Source: Cyrtodaria siliqua (lineage: Eukaryota; Mollusca; Bivalvia; Adapedonta; Hiatellidae). Taken from it: a DNA stretch of 64,000 bases. The stretch covers positions 20,114-84,113 of the forward strand of contig JAWPHD010011425.1 in NCBI GenBank assembly GCA_037043455.1. Direction: 5' to 3'. A model generated the notes under the pieces. The model was not told the DNA's origin. It saw only the letters and a list, made by a program, of their open reading frames with translations, and made no database searches. The position numbers were made by a program, and so were the translations under genes. Position 1 is the stretch's first letter; each line of letters opens with the position of its first letter. Of this stretch, positions 34,494-46,324 are shown in pieces.

Positions 34494-34925
34494 TGCTTTA
34501 ATAATGAGGAGTAAAGAGTTTAATATTAAAGTCCATATCCCGCCATCAACAGGCATATTTTACAACAGATTTAAACCATTTCTAAACCCCTACTGACGAT
34601 GACGTTTTTATTTAACTTACATATTTTGATAATCCAAAGTCTTAGGCACAATATAAACGACTTTAACCAGCCAGTCGAAAACCCCAAAACTGGAGCGTCG
34701 AATTGAGAGTTACCAACTCGTAATTCATTTTCGCGTATTCAGTCATGGGTATTTTAAGAACAGGTAAAACATCCTATATTTTTAAAAGACCGATATACAT
34801 TATTATATGACCTGAACACTGGGATAGAGTTTTCAATTTTTGATAAACAGCTTTATAATGTAATTTTGCCGTTATTTGGCGGGATAACTGCTTTAATAAT
34901 GAGGTGTAAAGAGTTATTAATATAT
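34494..34925. mobile_element. MITE (34529-34890) with ~35-bp flanking repeats
   Basis: The element has TATCCCGCCA inside both ends (left CCATATCCCGCCATCAACAG; right reversed CAGTTATCCCGCCAAATAAC). The flanks GCTTTAATAATGAGG.GTAA (34494 and 34889) are an imperfect direct repeat much longer than a normal target duplication. Fragments of the same family are at 42817-43033 and 44857-45006. Confidence 0.7.
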
Positions 34926-35227
34926 TGTACAACTTTAAGCTATTATAATATTCTACTGGTACTCGATATTCATATTAAGTATGTGATAAATTAAATTATC
35001 GCATAACTTAAGGTGTGGGGGTGGAATAACACCATTCTATATTTTCGATATACCACTAGTTATATAAATATGCAAATAAGCCTAGTATGCACTGTCAGAA
35101 AAGATCGATAATGACTATGATCGTATATCCATTGTTTATGTCGGTTTCGCGTGTAAAAGCGACAGATAAAATGCAATTAAAGTCGATATGTGAGTTATGT
35201 GATAAATAGAATCTAACATTCGTTCTC
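34926..35227. other. No gene seen
   Basis: AT-rich sequence with short palindromes only. Confidence 0.5.
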
Positions 35228-35322
35228 ATTCATTATTGAATTTATTAAACTAGATAATGCTCGGCAAGAGCCTCGCATTATATCATTTTGCCAACTTGTT
35301 TAATAAATTCAATAATGAATGA
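35228..35322. repeat. Perfect 25-bp-arm hairpin
   Basis: TCATTCATTATTGAATTTAT (35228 onward) and its exact inverse ending at 35322 enclose a 45-bp loop. Related ends occur at 37255-37300 and 38053-38178. Confidence 0.85.
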
Positions 35323-35466
35323 GTACTCCTGTAAGATCCTCTATGAATCATTAATTGAATCCTGCATCAAGGATTATGAAAATTATTATTGTTTCTTTAC
35401 AAATTGTCTAAATGTCAGATTATTTTCCTTGGATTTTATTTGTGGTTGTTTTCTTGTTATGATTCA

Positions 35467-36527
35467 CAGGGTTGCCAATGATCTTGAAAAGTCAGGGAAA
35501 TTCGATTTTTTTTCAAGGTCAGGGAATTTGAAAAATGGTCAGGGAAATTTGAATTTTCTGAAAAGTGCGTGTTAGTCAAGGAAAAAATTATTTTTTCAGT
35601 TTGAATACCTGAATACTAGTGCTGTGTTACCATTCTAATCTAGTCATTGTCTTGTTGACAATAAACTTGTTTAGTTGATGCTTTTGAAGTACATGTATTG
35701 TACAACTGAATAAGTAATAAGCACTTTCATAACACAATGTAGTTAGAGGGTTGTAGTTTGCATTGTTAATGCTTTTTGTGTTAGAATGGCAATTTCTTGT
35801 ATACTTAGATGCTGTTCACTGATTCTTTATTACTATATAAGCAAATTTTACTGACCATGTATGATGTACATTTCACAGGATAGCATTGTCCAGATCTGTG
35901 TATTTTTGAAAGTGTGGTTCCCGGGGCCCCCGTTTGGTCACGGGGCAAATAATAGGGCCAACTGCAGATCCCTTTGGAGGGGTAGGCAGAGGGGTAGAAT
36001 TCCCCCAAATTCATGTTCATTTTATCATTTTTTGTTCATGTTCATTAAAGGTCTTCATCATGATCCCTGCATTGTTTCAGGTGCCATCTCGCTCACATCC
36101 ACAGCGTAAATGGAGTTTCTACGATAGAGTTTGCAGCAACTCTGTAGTAGGATGAGTTTGGCATTTTCATGCCTGTTAGGCGCCATATAACCTTTCATGT
36201 GTTGGTGCACCTCAAAACCCAATTCAATTCAATTCCATTGCAGTATCAAACATGAGACTGTCAAACTTGTGTTGTTTTTATACATAATAATTGATGTATC
36301 ATATCTTTCAATTTTAATTAAAATAATATGGGTTTCTGTAGGGTAGTGAGCAGGCTGATAAAATTGCTTCATATTGGTCAGTAAAAAATTACATATTGGT
36401 CAGTGAAAAATTACATTCGTGAAAAATTACATTTGGTCAGTGAAAAATTACATTTGGTCAGTGAAAATTTACATTCGGTCAGGGAAAAGTCAGAGAATTT
36501 TATTTGACCCAGGTGCTGGCAACCCTG
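35467..36527. mobile_element. TIR element (CAGGGTTGCCA ends)
   Basis: The left end is CAGGGTTGCCA and the right end is TGGCAACCCTG. The body consists of degenerate GTCAGGGAAATTT/TTGGTCAGTGAAAAATTACA units (35490-35580 and 36365-36500). A SINE-like repeat is nested at 35917-36232. The ends resemble the small element at 56663. Confidence 0.65.
35917..36232 (+). repeat. SINE-like repeat with AATTC tail, copy 1
   Basis: It starts TGTGGTTCCCGGGGCCCC, contains GCAGATCCCTTTGGAGG and GGCGCCATATAACC, and ends in AATTCAATTCAATTC. It is the same family as 54603-55017 and 55903-56080. Confidence 0.85.
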
Positions 36528-37045
36528 ATGAACATGTAAACCTGCAAAACCTGAGAAAATAATGTTAATTGTATATAACTACAGCAATGTAACTTTGCAG
36601 CTCGCTTAAACATACTAAAATATGTCCGATATAAGTCAATTAAATAGTTGCATTTATTAATTTCTGGTCATTTTTGTTTGTATACGTATATTTCATTCGA
36701 ATTTGTTGTTTTTTCCAGCATTTAATTTAATCATAAACAAGTTCGAATAAATTGAATTACTTGTGTATTGTTATATATTTTTTTATTACTTATTATGTAA
36801 TTTGATGTGTACCAGTATATCTAGATATCTTGCCTGCTATATATTTCTAGTATTTTCATTGGATTAAAATGATCACGTGGAAACCATGTGTAATCCATAC
36901 ACGGCAACTTTTCTCTAAACATCGCACCATATGTAGATGTGACGTCATTCCATTTATGGTATTTTAAAATTCTAAATGTTAATTTAATATATTCCTTTGA
37001 CTTGAAATGTTGTTGGTAAGATATAATCGTTATGCAGTGTGTTTG
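36528..37045. other. No gene seen
   Basis: AT-rich sequence, no supported feature. Confidence 0.5.
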
Positions 37046-37152
37046 TGACCTAATATGGTAAATACGGTGTCAATAAATTCCATATGGGATTTGAGCTTCT
37101 CGTTTGCCCAATATAGAATTTACTGACACTGTATATCCCATATTAGGTCACT
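37046..37152. repeat. Hairpin with ~43-bp arms
   Basis: GTGACCTAATATGG...GTGTCAATAAATTC pairs with GAATTTACTGACAC...CCATATTAGGTCAC across an ~18-bp loop. It may be a tiny MITE. Confidence 0.8.
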
Positions 37153-37221
37153 AACTTTAATACTGTGTAATTTTTAATATGTGTAGGAAATGATTTACTA
37201 TTAAAAGTATTTGGTTGGATG

Positions 37222-38425
37222 AATTAGTAGATATAATACGGAGGATCTTACATGAGTGTTAGTTTAATATTGAATTTATTGAACAAATTGGATAAAATTA
37301 TTTGATGTGTGGCTGTGAATACTGGGTATATAATATGTTGTCTTGAGCATTCTTCGTTCGACACCAAACAATGGAATTTCCTTGTCGACACCAAACAATT
37401 TAATTACCTCGTCGATTTTTAAGATTAACAAATTTAGTTATTGATAGATTTTAGTGATTCTTAGTTTATATATTTAATATGATGTATTAAGTGGGGGGAA
37501 AAACAATGTTTGCGGCTTTGGTGTAAAAGGAATGCCTACAATATAATTTGCTGCAACTCTGCAGTTCTGCAGAAGAGTAGGGTCTAGGCTCCTTCTACTT
37601 ACCGGGTATAACTTTGGTTTGATGAATTGGTGATTTAAAGGAGTTGATGCACTATTTTTAGACAGGATTTATTTAAAAGGCCTCTGAAAATCTTGAAAAA
37701 TGCTGAAATGCCATGAAAAATAAAAGAAAATCACTGCAAATTGATTAAAAATAAATATATACATGTAAAATGTATAAATTGTTTGATTATTTTCATTTGC
37801 AGTGATTTTCTTTGCTTTAAAAAAGACATTTTATCAATATGCCATATATGGTAAAAATGCGCAATGACATCATCGTTACAAGATGGCAGCCTCCATTTGT
37901 GTTTTTTTGCAAACTTTCAATAGGTCATCTCCTTTATTTTTCATGGCATTTTGATAATTCTTTCAGCTTTTTTAAAGTTTTTCAGAGCCCTTTAAAACAA
38001 ACCTTATTTGAAAATAGTGCATCAACCCCCTTAATATGTATATTAAGGATATTACATGAGTGCCTGTTTGATATTGAGTTTATTAAACAAGTTGGATAAA
38101 ATTATGTATGTTAGGCTGTGCCAAGCATCATATCAATTTTATCTGAGTTTAATAAATTCAATATTAAACAGGCACGAATGTGAGATTCTGTTTATCAAAC
38201 AACTCTAAAGATGCCTCATAAGGAACATTTATTATTGTAGCTGCCTATATATAATGTTGATGTATTTATATTTGTATGACGTAATACCTTGTCTCGTCTT
38301 CGTTCAACACCTAACAACGGAATTACCTCAGCGACACCAAACAACGAAATTGTCTCGTCGATTTATAAAATTATTTATAAATTTAGTTATTTGTAGATGC
38401 TAGTGATTCTTTGATACTGCGCTGC
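37222..38425. repeat. Direct repeats flanking a second foldback copy
   Basis: 37222-37460 and 38040-38425 are related in order: TTACATGAGTG, AATATTGAATTTATT, GGATAAAATTAT, TTCGTTC.ACACC, ACACCAAACAA, CTCGTCGATTT. The second copy also contains an inverted half (38140-38178), making a hairpin. Between them lies the foldback at 37638-38035. Confidence 0.75.
37638..38035. repeat. Foldback element, second copy
   Basis: Same ends and centre as 24858-25387 (AAAGG.GTTGATGCACTATT ... AATAGTGCATCAACCCCCTT). Much of its left arm, including the CRE-like palindrome, is deleted. No TIR element surrounds this copy, so the foldback moves or is copied independently. Confidence 0.85.
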
Positions 38426-38939
38426 ATAAAAGCGTTTTTGTTTTGCATAACAACCTATTTCAATGTTACGTAGTTTGTACAAATAAGTTCAGAAGTAAAA
38501 GATGTACAACTCCAGGCTCACGCGAGTCCACATAGAGATACATAAAGAGAACTGAAAAAATCTAAACAAATGAGCCAGAAGTACTCATTTTGGCACGAAG
38601 ATTAACAGACTGCACCAGACTTAAAGTGGTTGCTGATATTAAAATCAAGGTTTTTATGAAACTGATTTTGTTCTAATTATAGGAAAAAAGATAATTGCGG
38701 AAATCAAAATCATATCCATTCCATTTATATTTTAAACATTGTATTTAACAATTTGTTGACATGCATTTATAATTTCATAGTTTTTTTGTTTTTTTAATAG
38801 AATACTTTATATAACATTGCAACACATATCTTAAATTTGGAATAAAATAACCAAGAAGAATTATGATCCAGTTACTTGTTCTGTATAATATTTCCAAAAA
38901 AATCAGCCCCCCCCCCCAATGTACATAGCAGACAGATGA
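38426..38939. other. No gene seen
   Basis: AT-rich sequence, no supported feature. Confidence 0.5.
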
Positions 38940-39155
38940 TAGTTTAAACATATTTATTTTACATCGATTGTGAAACAAGTTCTTCAAACTTGTATTTGTA
39001 TTAATCACTCTCGATGGCTTCTTTGGTAGAACCAAGACTATGCAATGTGGATTAATTATCTTGTTCAAGGATAAATAACATGGCCACGATGAGGAGCGAA
39101 CACACAACCTTTCGATCTGGAGTCCAAAGCTCTTCCACTGGACCATGTACTCCAC
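38940..39155 (-). mobile_element. SINE with tRNA-Trp-like head
   Basis: On the minus strand the head has an A box TGGTCCAGTGGAAGAGC and the anticodon region GGACTCCAGATC (anticodon CCA, tryptophan). It continues with AAGGTTGTGTGTTCG as the B-box arm, closely paralleling tRNA-Trp. A body TTATCCTTGAACAAGATAAT and TTGGTTCTACCAAAGAAG follows. It is too degenerate to be a working tRNA. The 132-codon minus-strand frame across it is not a gene. Confidence 0.75.
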
Positions 39156-39739
39156 GTTCATATAATGAACCATATAGTGCTAATGGAACTAATGAACCAC
39201 TTATATCGGATTATAAACAGCAGAGTTATGGCCCTTGATTTAATGATAATTCTATATTTTGCCTTGTTAACACTAACACCTTCATAATGTATCCAATCTT
39301 ACCAAACTTCACCAGAGTTTTAATATCAATAAAAGCTCAGATTTTTACCAAACTTAAACAGTCTTAATATCTTTGAAAGCTTGGACGACTTTAAAAATCA
39401 TCACTATCAATTATTAAACATCAGAGTTAAGACCCTTGATTTAATGAAAAATGCCTTTTTTGCGTTTTCAACACTGTAGCATCTTTGTTTTGCATCCGAT
39501 CTTCGCCAATACAAGTCTTAATATTGATGAAAGCTAGGACAAGTTTGAAAACCTTCAATATCGGACAGAAAACATCAGAGTTATGGCTCTTGATTTCATG
39601 AAAAATGCTATATTTTGCATTCATTTTGCATCTGATCTTTACAAAACTTGGCCAGAGTCTTAATATGAATAAAATCTTGGACGATCTCATGAACCACCAA
39701 TCTCAGATAATAAACATCAGAGTTATGGCCCTTGATTTA

Positions 39740-40418
39740 GGGTAAAGTGATCTTTAGTCGGACTTGATACCGAGTTCGACGATTTTGCCGGATTTGCTTC
39801 TGTTTTTATGTTGCCACTAATGCACATTAAGTGCAAACAATAGCAACAGGGAACCAGTTTGATGTTCATTGTAACCACTGGAACCCAGCAAGAACTTGAT
39901 GTACAATATTGCTGGTTTCCAATATGATTGCAAAGGAGGTATATGAAAATCTGTTTTTCCTTGATATTGAGTCGGACATAGTCTTACAATCAAATTGAGT
40001 GAGCTCATATATTGTCATATAGTTTCATCATGTGTCACATGTTCGATGAAATTAACATAAACATTAGAAGAAAACAGAGTGATCATCCATGATCATCCAT
40101 TTTGTATTTTGTACCATTTTGTACCACAAAATGGATGTACCAAAATAGACCCATTCTTTTAACTTGTCACAAAAAAAAAGAAAATAATATATTCATGATC
40201 AAAATTGTCCGACTCCATATCATGCATGGATTACGGTACTGTTTTGCCTTAGAACAAGCTGTTTCTAGATGCAAAACACATGTAAAATAGTGGGATACTC
40301 TCGTGAGATACTGCCATATTGATTTAAAACAAAACCAGTATTAATTATCGTTTTACGTCGCATATCATAATCTGTGTCATTCTTTACAAAGGGTGTCCGC
40401 CTCACGATCACTTTACCC
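39740..40418. mobile_element. TA-flanked TIR element, 679 bp
   Basis: The ends GGGTAAAGTGATC and its exact inverse are flanked by TA. Removing it restores the core-repeat reading GATTTAATGAGGAATGCC. No transposase frame. Tc1/mariner-like by target preference only. Confidence 0.85.
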
Positions 40419-40550
40419 TAATGAGGAATGCCTCTATTGCCTTGTAAAAACTCTAGCATCTTCATTCTGTATCTGATCTTTACCAAACTTGGCCAGAGTC
40501 TTTTATCAATGAAAGCTCAAACAAATTCTAAAACCACCAATATTGAATCC

Positions 40551-40692
40551 GGGGCGTAGCTAGACCATTTTCCCTCATACGCAAGCATATACACAATACT
40601 AACACATCATTAAAATTGCTTTGAAATGCATTATTATTATTTTATTGTCAAACTTTTCGTACGCAGTTGCGTATGCGTATAGGCAGCTACGC
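40551..40692. mobile_element. ~140-bp MITE
   Basis: GGGGCGTAGCTAG at the left and an inverted CAGCTACGCGCC at the right interrupt a core unit between AATATTGAAT and AATAATAAATATCAG. A GAAT-like duplication is possible. Confidence 0.65.
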
Positions 40693-41179
40693 GCCTGTGA
40701 ATAATAAATATCAGAGTTATGGTCCTTGAGTTATGGCCCTTGATTGAATGAAAAATGCTATATTTTGCCTTAACAACACTCTAGCACAATCATTTTGCTT
40801 CTGATCTTTACCAAACTTGGTTAGTCTTGGTTAGTCTTAACATTGATGAAAGTTTGGACAATTCGAAAACCAATTTTATCGGAAACAATACACCAGAGTT
40901 ATGGCCCTTGATTCATTGAAAAATGCATCCTTTGCTTAATATGTTGCTGCTTCACGTCACCAAACTTGGTTAGAAGTTAATATCAATAAAAGCATGGACA
41001 AGTTAGAAAAGTTTGGTCCCCACCAGTCCCATTAAAAAAAAAAATATATATATTTAAGTTCATGGATTTATCTATATCATAGAAGAAAGCGTGGAAAAAA
41101 TAAAAGACTGGCAATATCGGACTAGAAACAGAGAGTTCTTGCCCTTGACTTATTTAAAAATGATAACCTTTGCTTGAAT

Positions 41180-41499
41180 TGAATTGAATGTTGTTTAACG
41201 GCTCATCAACACAGTTTAGGTTTTTTAGAGCCGCCCCAGAGAGAGGGGAAGGATACATAGGAATCCGGGAACCTGCCCTACTCTTATTATCGAATAGATT
41301 CATATGGTTCTTTTACATGCTCGGAGGATAGATCGATACACGGGACCGCCCGGTTTACGTCCCCATCCGACAGACGAGGCTAATGGAAAGTGTCTTGCCT
41401 AAGAACACACCGACGGAACTTAGTGGCACCACGGAGGATTGAACCCGGGGCCTCCGGTTACAAATCCACCGTGCTACCGACTGCGCCACGCCGGCCCTC
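41180..41499 (-). mobile_element. Full-length tRNA-derived SINE, 320 bp
   Basis: On the minus strand the A box is TGGCGCAGTCGGTAGC and the B box GGGTTCAATCC. The body has TTAGGCAAGACACTTTCC and the 3' tail is CATTCAATTCAATTC. The perfect 14-bp target duplication ACCTTTGCTTGAAT flanks it (41166-41179 and 41500-41513), showing LINE-type retroposition into a pearl-like core repeat. The anticodon region is degenerate (possibly Thr). Confidence 0.9.
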
Positions 41500-42461
41500 A
41501 CCTTTGCTTGAATGTCAGGACTCCAGCTCCTACGTTTTTTAGCCGATCGTTGTTCAAAATGTTAAGATCAATAAAAGCGCTGGTAAATTTGAAAAGGAGC
41601 CATATCTGACACCCCCACATCCCCCAAACTATATTGCATTTAACATTAAAGTGTTCAAACTGTCATGGGATCTATAGCAAAGCCCTCATGGGTCTTTTGT
41701 ATAACTCCTTGTCAAATGTTCAAGATTTTCTCTTAAAACATGTTCAATATGTTAATGAACAAAACTTCAAACAACACCTTCAAAACTGCTTACACTAGTA
41801 TTCAATTTGTAACTAAATGTTACATACTGTGTACATATTCCTTGGATCAACCTCTATCAAATTTGTTGGTTTTAGTCGTCAAATAGTAAATACAGTTGCC
41901 ACGGTAATGTCCCTGTTTTAGATTTGTTGATACCGCCAGTGATCTACGATGGCTGCCGAGTTTACATAAGAGTTGTATAGGGAAAAATGAATACTGAAAG
42001 GAAAAAGAAACGCATAATGGGAATTTCCGCTAAATACTGTATGTGTAATATGCTACTGCTAATCGAATGGTACAGGGCGGCATTAGGCCTGTCCGTTCGG
42101 AAAGAAGGTTTAAACAGCACCGAACACATCAATGTTTACCCCTTTAAAGTTTCATTATCGACAGAATGAGCATTTGTCTCAAGCAGCTGAGCAAAATAAG
42201 ACTTTAAACTTTGCAATCTCTTAACATTAAAAACAATACTGAAATGGCTCGACTTTTTCAAGCGAAACTTCAACATTAAAGAATTTTGTGTAACAAAGTA
42301 TACTTTGATTAAAAGGTCTACTGCATAACAGAGTTGTCCTTTCTGTAATTAGTTGTAACCCTTTTTTGTACAAAACACGTTGAGATATATCTGGAATATT
42401 ACGTGGAATTAGGTGTGTATAATAGTGTAGTATAGGCAATATTTAGACTGATTTTACCTGG

Positions 42462-42553
42462 TATCTCAAAAACAAAGTGGTTCTTATCTCAAAAACAAAG
42501 TGGTTCTTATCTCAAAAACAAAGTGGTTCTTATCTCAAAAACAAAGTGGTTCT
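42462..42553. repeat. 23-bp minisatellite, 4 copies
   Basis: TATCTCAAAAACAAAGTGGT(TCT) is repeated exactly four times. Confidence 0.95.
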
Positions 42554-42816
42554 AAGCTTAATTAATAGTCATATGCATGCCAAAAAGAAACATTTCTGTC
42601 ACCCATTACGGGTAAACATGATTTTACACAAAATAACCCTACTACACCAGTAAAGCGTCCACATGCCCTCTTAGGCCTCTTGCTATTTGTTTAAATTCAT
42701 TCTATGCAAGTATACAGTGTATTAAACCATGAACAGGCTGGCAGTATTAGCATAATACGCATTCGTATAATTATGTGCAGAAATGGCAGTCTCCCTTAGG
42801 CTTAACGTCTAGTTAT

Positions 42817-43033
42817 CCCACCAACAACAGCCACATTTTACAACATATATTGTACACCATTCCTAAACCTACCGACGACGAACTTATATATTTTGAGAAT
42901 CCAAACTATAAAGGCACAATATAAACGGCTTTAACCAGCCAGGCCATTAACCCCAAAACTGGAGCGTTGAATTAAGAGTTACTAACTCATAATTAATTTT
43001 ACACGTATTCAATCTAGTGTATTTTACGTACCG
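42817..43033. repeat. MITE fragment (34529 family)
   Basis: Left half of the family: AGTTATCCCACCAACAACAG, then GGCACAATATAAACGGCTTT and CCCCAAAACTGGAGCG. Confidence 0.75.
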
Positions 43034-43583
43034 TGTATAAACCTATACTTTATAAATAAATAATTGTGAAGTGTAAATTTAAAGGGTCATATGGCAATCT
43101 TAGTATAAAATTGCTGTGTGTCCCTTTAAAATGACACATCTGGGCGAGTTTATTTTAAATGTACTGAATTAATTTTGCATGAATAGGTGTTGACTGAATT
43201 CCAGCATTATACAGAAATTGTCATTTGTCATCTGACATTTAGATGATGAATTTTCCAGAATAATTCCATGTTTGATATTACCAAATGCTATAATCATGCA
43301 TAATTTTAGGAATATCTGATATAATAATTCTAACAGTATATCATAAAATGTCTAGCTTTGAAAGGGCACACCAAAAGTGATAATGGTGGCATAGATAAAC
43401 AACAAACTCAGCAGGATATATGTTGATGTGTATTACTCATTATGGAAGTTGGGAGAAAATGTGAAGGTCGCCATCAGAGCACTGTAATGAGATATCATAT
43501 TTATGTTGTAAATACCCTATTTCCCCTAATAGTAGTGTCTGGGTGTTGTGCAAAATGCAAAGGAGGCACAATTCTTTTTTTCA
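43034..43583. other. No gene seen
   Basis: AT-rich sequence, no supported feature. Confidence 0.5.
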
Positions 43584-43588
43584 TAAGG

Positions 43589-43910
43589 CACTAGCGGATA
43601 CGGGGGGTGGAGGGGCACCAGGTGCACGCCCCCACTAAAAATTCCGGATCATACATGTATGTCCATGTTACTGTAGATAAAATATCAAACAATTTCGATG
43701 CACGCCCTCAGTATAACTTTTTTTTTCGCACGCTCGACGCATAATGGCTAATGAGTGGTTTCATTAACACATTGTTAAATCCTTTTATTTGAAAACGGAC
43801 TTTTTTACCCTATCAATGCACTACCGCAACCGTTTTATGAGGCTAGAAACGGACCCGAAAATTGACCAAAATCTCGCCCCCCGTAAGCTGAAATCCTGGA
43901 TCCGCCCCTG
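43589..43910. mobile_element. 322-bp element with TAAGG duplication
   Basis: TAAGG occurs at 43584-43588 and 43911-43915. The left end is CACTAGCGGATACGGGGGG and the right end reversed is CAGGGGCGGATCCAGGATTT, so the ends are loosely inverted. No coding frame. Confidence 0.65.
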
Positions 43911-43994
43911 TAAGGGTTGTACTTACAAGCAGTTCTTGCCAGATTGTATACCGCTAACTTAGCCTTAAATGTCATTCACACTAAATCATTCTTT

Positions 43995-44856
43995 TATGCC
44001 CCACCATGAAAGTGTTGCGGGCATAAAGTGTTACCCTTGTCCGTACGTCACGTTGTCCGTACGTCACGTTTTTACATTCAAACTTTTTAAATTTTGTTAA
44101 TTTACATTCAAGTTTTACATTAAGTCTTTTATTATGTCCATTACTCTGATGCCAGAAGCAGTACAGCTTTTAAACTTCATACACACGTACATCTATATGA
44201 CAGCAATATGTTCCTCTCCAAATCAGGTCAATATCAATGACCTTGACCTACTTTTTACACTTTGTTAATTTACATCAAAGTTTTCATTCAAGTTTTTTAC
44301 ATCAAAGTTTTTTGCTAAGTCCATTTCTCCAACCCCAGATGCCTTAGAGCTTTCAAACTTTACAAATGTTGATAACTACATGACAGCGATATGTTCCAAT
44401 GAAAAGTGGGTCAATATGAAATACCTTGACCTACCTTTGGCACTTTGTTAATTTACATTCAAGTTTTACATTCAAGTTTTTTATTAAGCAGTACAGCTTT
44501 TAAACTTCATACACACTTACATCTATATGACAGCAATATGTTCATACCCAAATCAGGTCAATATAAATTACCTTGACCTACTTACACTTCACTAATTTAC
44601 ATTAAAATTTTACATTGACGTTTTAAAAAATCTTCTTTTCTGAAACCACAAGGCACAAAGCTCTCATATATTAAAACCATTAGCGCCAAGTTTGTTCAAA
44701 TGGTGACCCTGGGGTCAAATTTGGCCCCGTCCCAGGCGTCACTGTTTTACATAGGAAAAACTTTTTTAAAATCTTCTTCTCTGAAACTGCAAGAGCCAGA
44801 GGTTTAATATTTTGCATTTTCTATAAGCTTATGGTCCTCTACCAAGCTTGTTCGGA
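43995..44856 (+). repeat. Pearl-like element, TATGCCCCACC hairpin start
   Basis: The start is TATGCCCCACC...GCGGGCATA (43995-44025), followed by TTGTCCGTACGTCACG. Units contain TTAATTTACATTCAAGTTT, ATGACAGCAATATGTTC and repeated TGACCTTGACCTAC. The end is not defined. Confidence 0.75.
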
Positions 44857-45006
44857 TTAAGAGTTACCAACTCAAAATTCATTTTACGCATTGAACCCGT
44901 GAATAAACATTTCTCTTAATTGGTACATATACATTATTGTATGACCTGAACATCGATACACGGTTTTGTAGAGTAATTTTGTCATTATTTTGGCGGGTTA
45001 GTTTCT
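44857..45006. repeat. MITE fragment, right half (34529 family)
   Basis: AAGAGTTACCAACTCAAAAT to TCATTATTTTGGCGGGTTAG matches 34700-34886. Confidence 0.7.
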
Positions 45007-46324
45007 TTAAAGAATTTTTGGATGTTTGGATGTTCTATGAAGGTAAGATTTCTAAAAAAAATGGGGGTTGAGTATTTGGGGGTTTGTGGGTGGGGGAGGG
45101 ATCTTCTATTAGGGGAGGCGCTACTATTAGGGGAAATACAGTAAATACTGGGTTCATTCACATAGCAATCTTTTACACATTTTCAATAAATAAAACTACT
45201 TCAAAATATATCTTTCAAAATAACGGATATCTGAAAAAGATAATAATCATGGTAGATTTTAGAATAAATTAAAGTACATGTTTTTAAGTTTTAAACAGTA
45301 TGCTAAAATGTTTCAATTGTTTTAGCATGTAAATTAATACCCTTTGAAGGACATTTGCTACATTTGTTTTCAATGAATAGATTTTTTTTTAATTTTGGTA
45401 AAAAGTTAGAACAGCCATTTCCAAGCAAATTTTGCCTTTAAAAATAATAGACTTCGTTTTGGCAATGTAAGTATACAGTATTGAACAAAATTCCTATGTC
45501 AATTTATTTTCTTAGTTTAAATATATTTTAGAAAAGTTTTGTTCTAAGTAATTTGTTTTGACCAATAGTTTTTTGTTTAAATTGTTACATTTTTTGAGAG
45601 TTATCCTCCTTTTATATGAAAAGATGAAATGTGCTGATAAAACATGTAACATGAATCAAAGTGCTGAAAGATATAAACTTCTCAAAATTGGTAGGAAATA
45701 ATATAGAAAAACATAAAAGTTTGACCCGGCATTTATTGTAGGTGTTCTGTCCATAATAAAATGAAACCTAGATAATCCTAAATTACCTCCCTTTTAATTG
45801 AAATTGAAGTAACTGTAAATCAGCTTTAACATAAAATATTTCGAAAATTTCTTTTGCAAATGCATTTGCAGTGGCAAGGCTAGTAAAACATGATGTCAAA
45901 ATAGTTTAGTTGGCATATTTTAGAATTAGGAACATCAAAAACTGCACTAATTTGAAGTACTAAGCAAAATCCTATGTACCCAGTTGTATAAAGTGTTATA
46001 ATTTATTTCTAAGAAGAAAACACATTACGCCTATTCGACTGTCATTTTTCTTTTGAGCAGCTTGATGTTCTGTTTATTCACTCGTTCGTATCGTCCAGTC
46101 AGACTTCAGTAAACCATTCATTCGAATAGGCATATTGACTTAAAACCTTTAAATTGATTTCATGCAAGAACGTACGATTTCAACTAATTATTTTGCAGTT
46201 CAACCGTATCTCCAATTAAGCGTGAATTAAACAAAACAATACGAATAGTATAGACACATTTTTAGATGGGTCCTAAGGTCTTTCGACTAGTATATAATTT
46301 TGACTACCGGTAATTTTCCATTTA
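45007..46324. other. No gene seen
   Basis: AT-rich, apparently low-copy sequence with no coding frame or clear repeat. Confidence 0.5.

Larger units (their letters stand above)
39225..42680 (+). repeat. Long pearl-like core-repeat region with insertions
   Basis: Core units with AGAGTTATGGCCCTTGATTT recur from 39225 to about 41165. The family's 3' end (AGTAAAGCGTCCACATGCCC then GGCCTCTTG) appears at 42645-42678. It is broken by a TA-flanked TIR element, a small MITE, a SINE and unassigned AT-rich DNA (41514-42640) in which no credible gene is seen. Confidence 0.75.

Noticed and set aside
39082..39155. Functional tRNA-Trp gene (minus strand)
   Set aside because: The head is mismatched in the stems and fused to a SINE body; a SINE head fits better.
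38775..39173. 132-codon minus-strand frame
   Set aside because: Made of SINE sequence plus poly-G/poly-A stretches.
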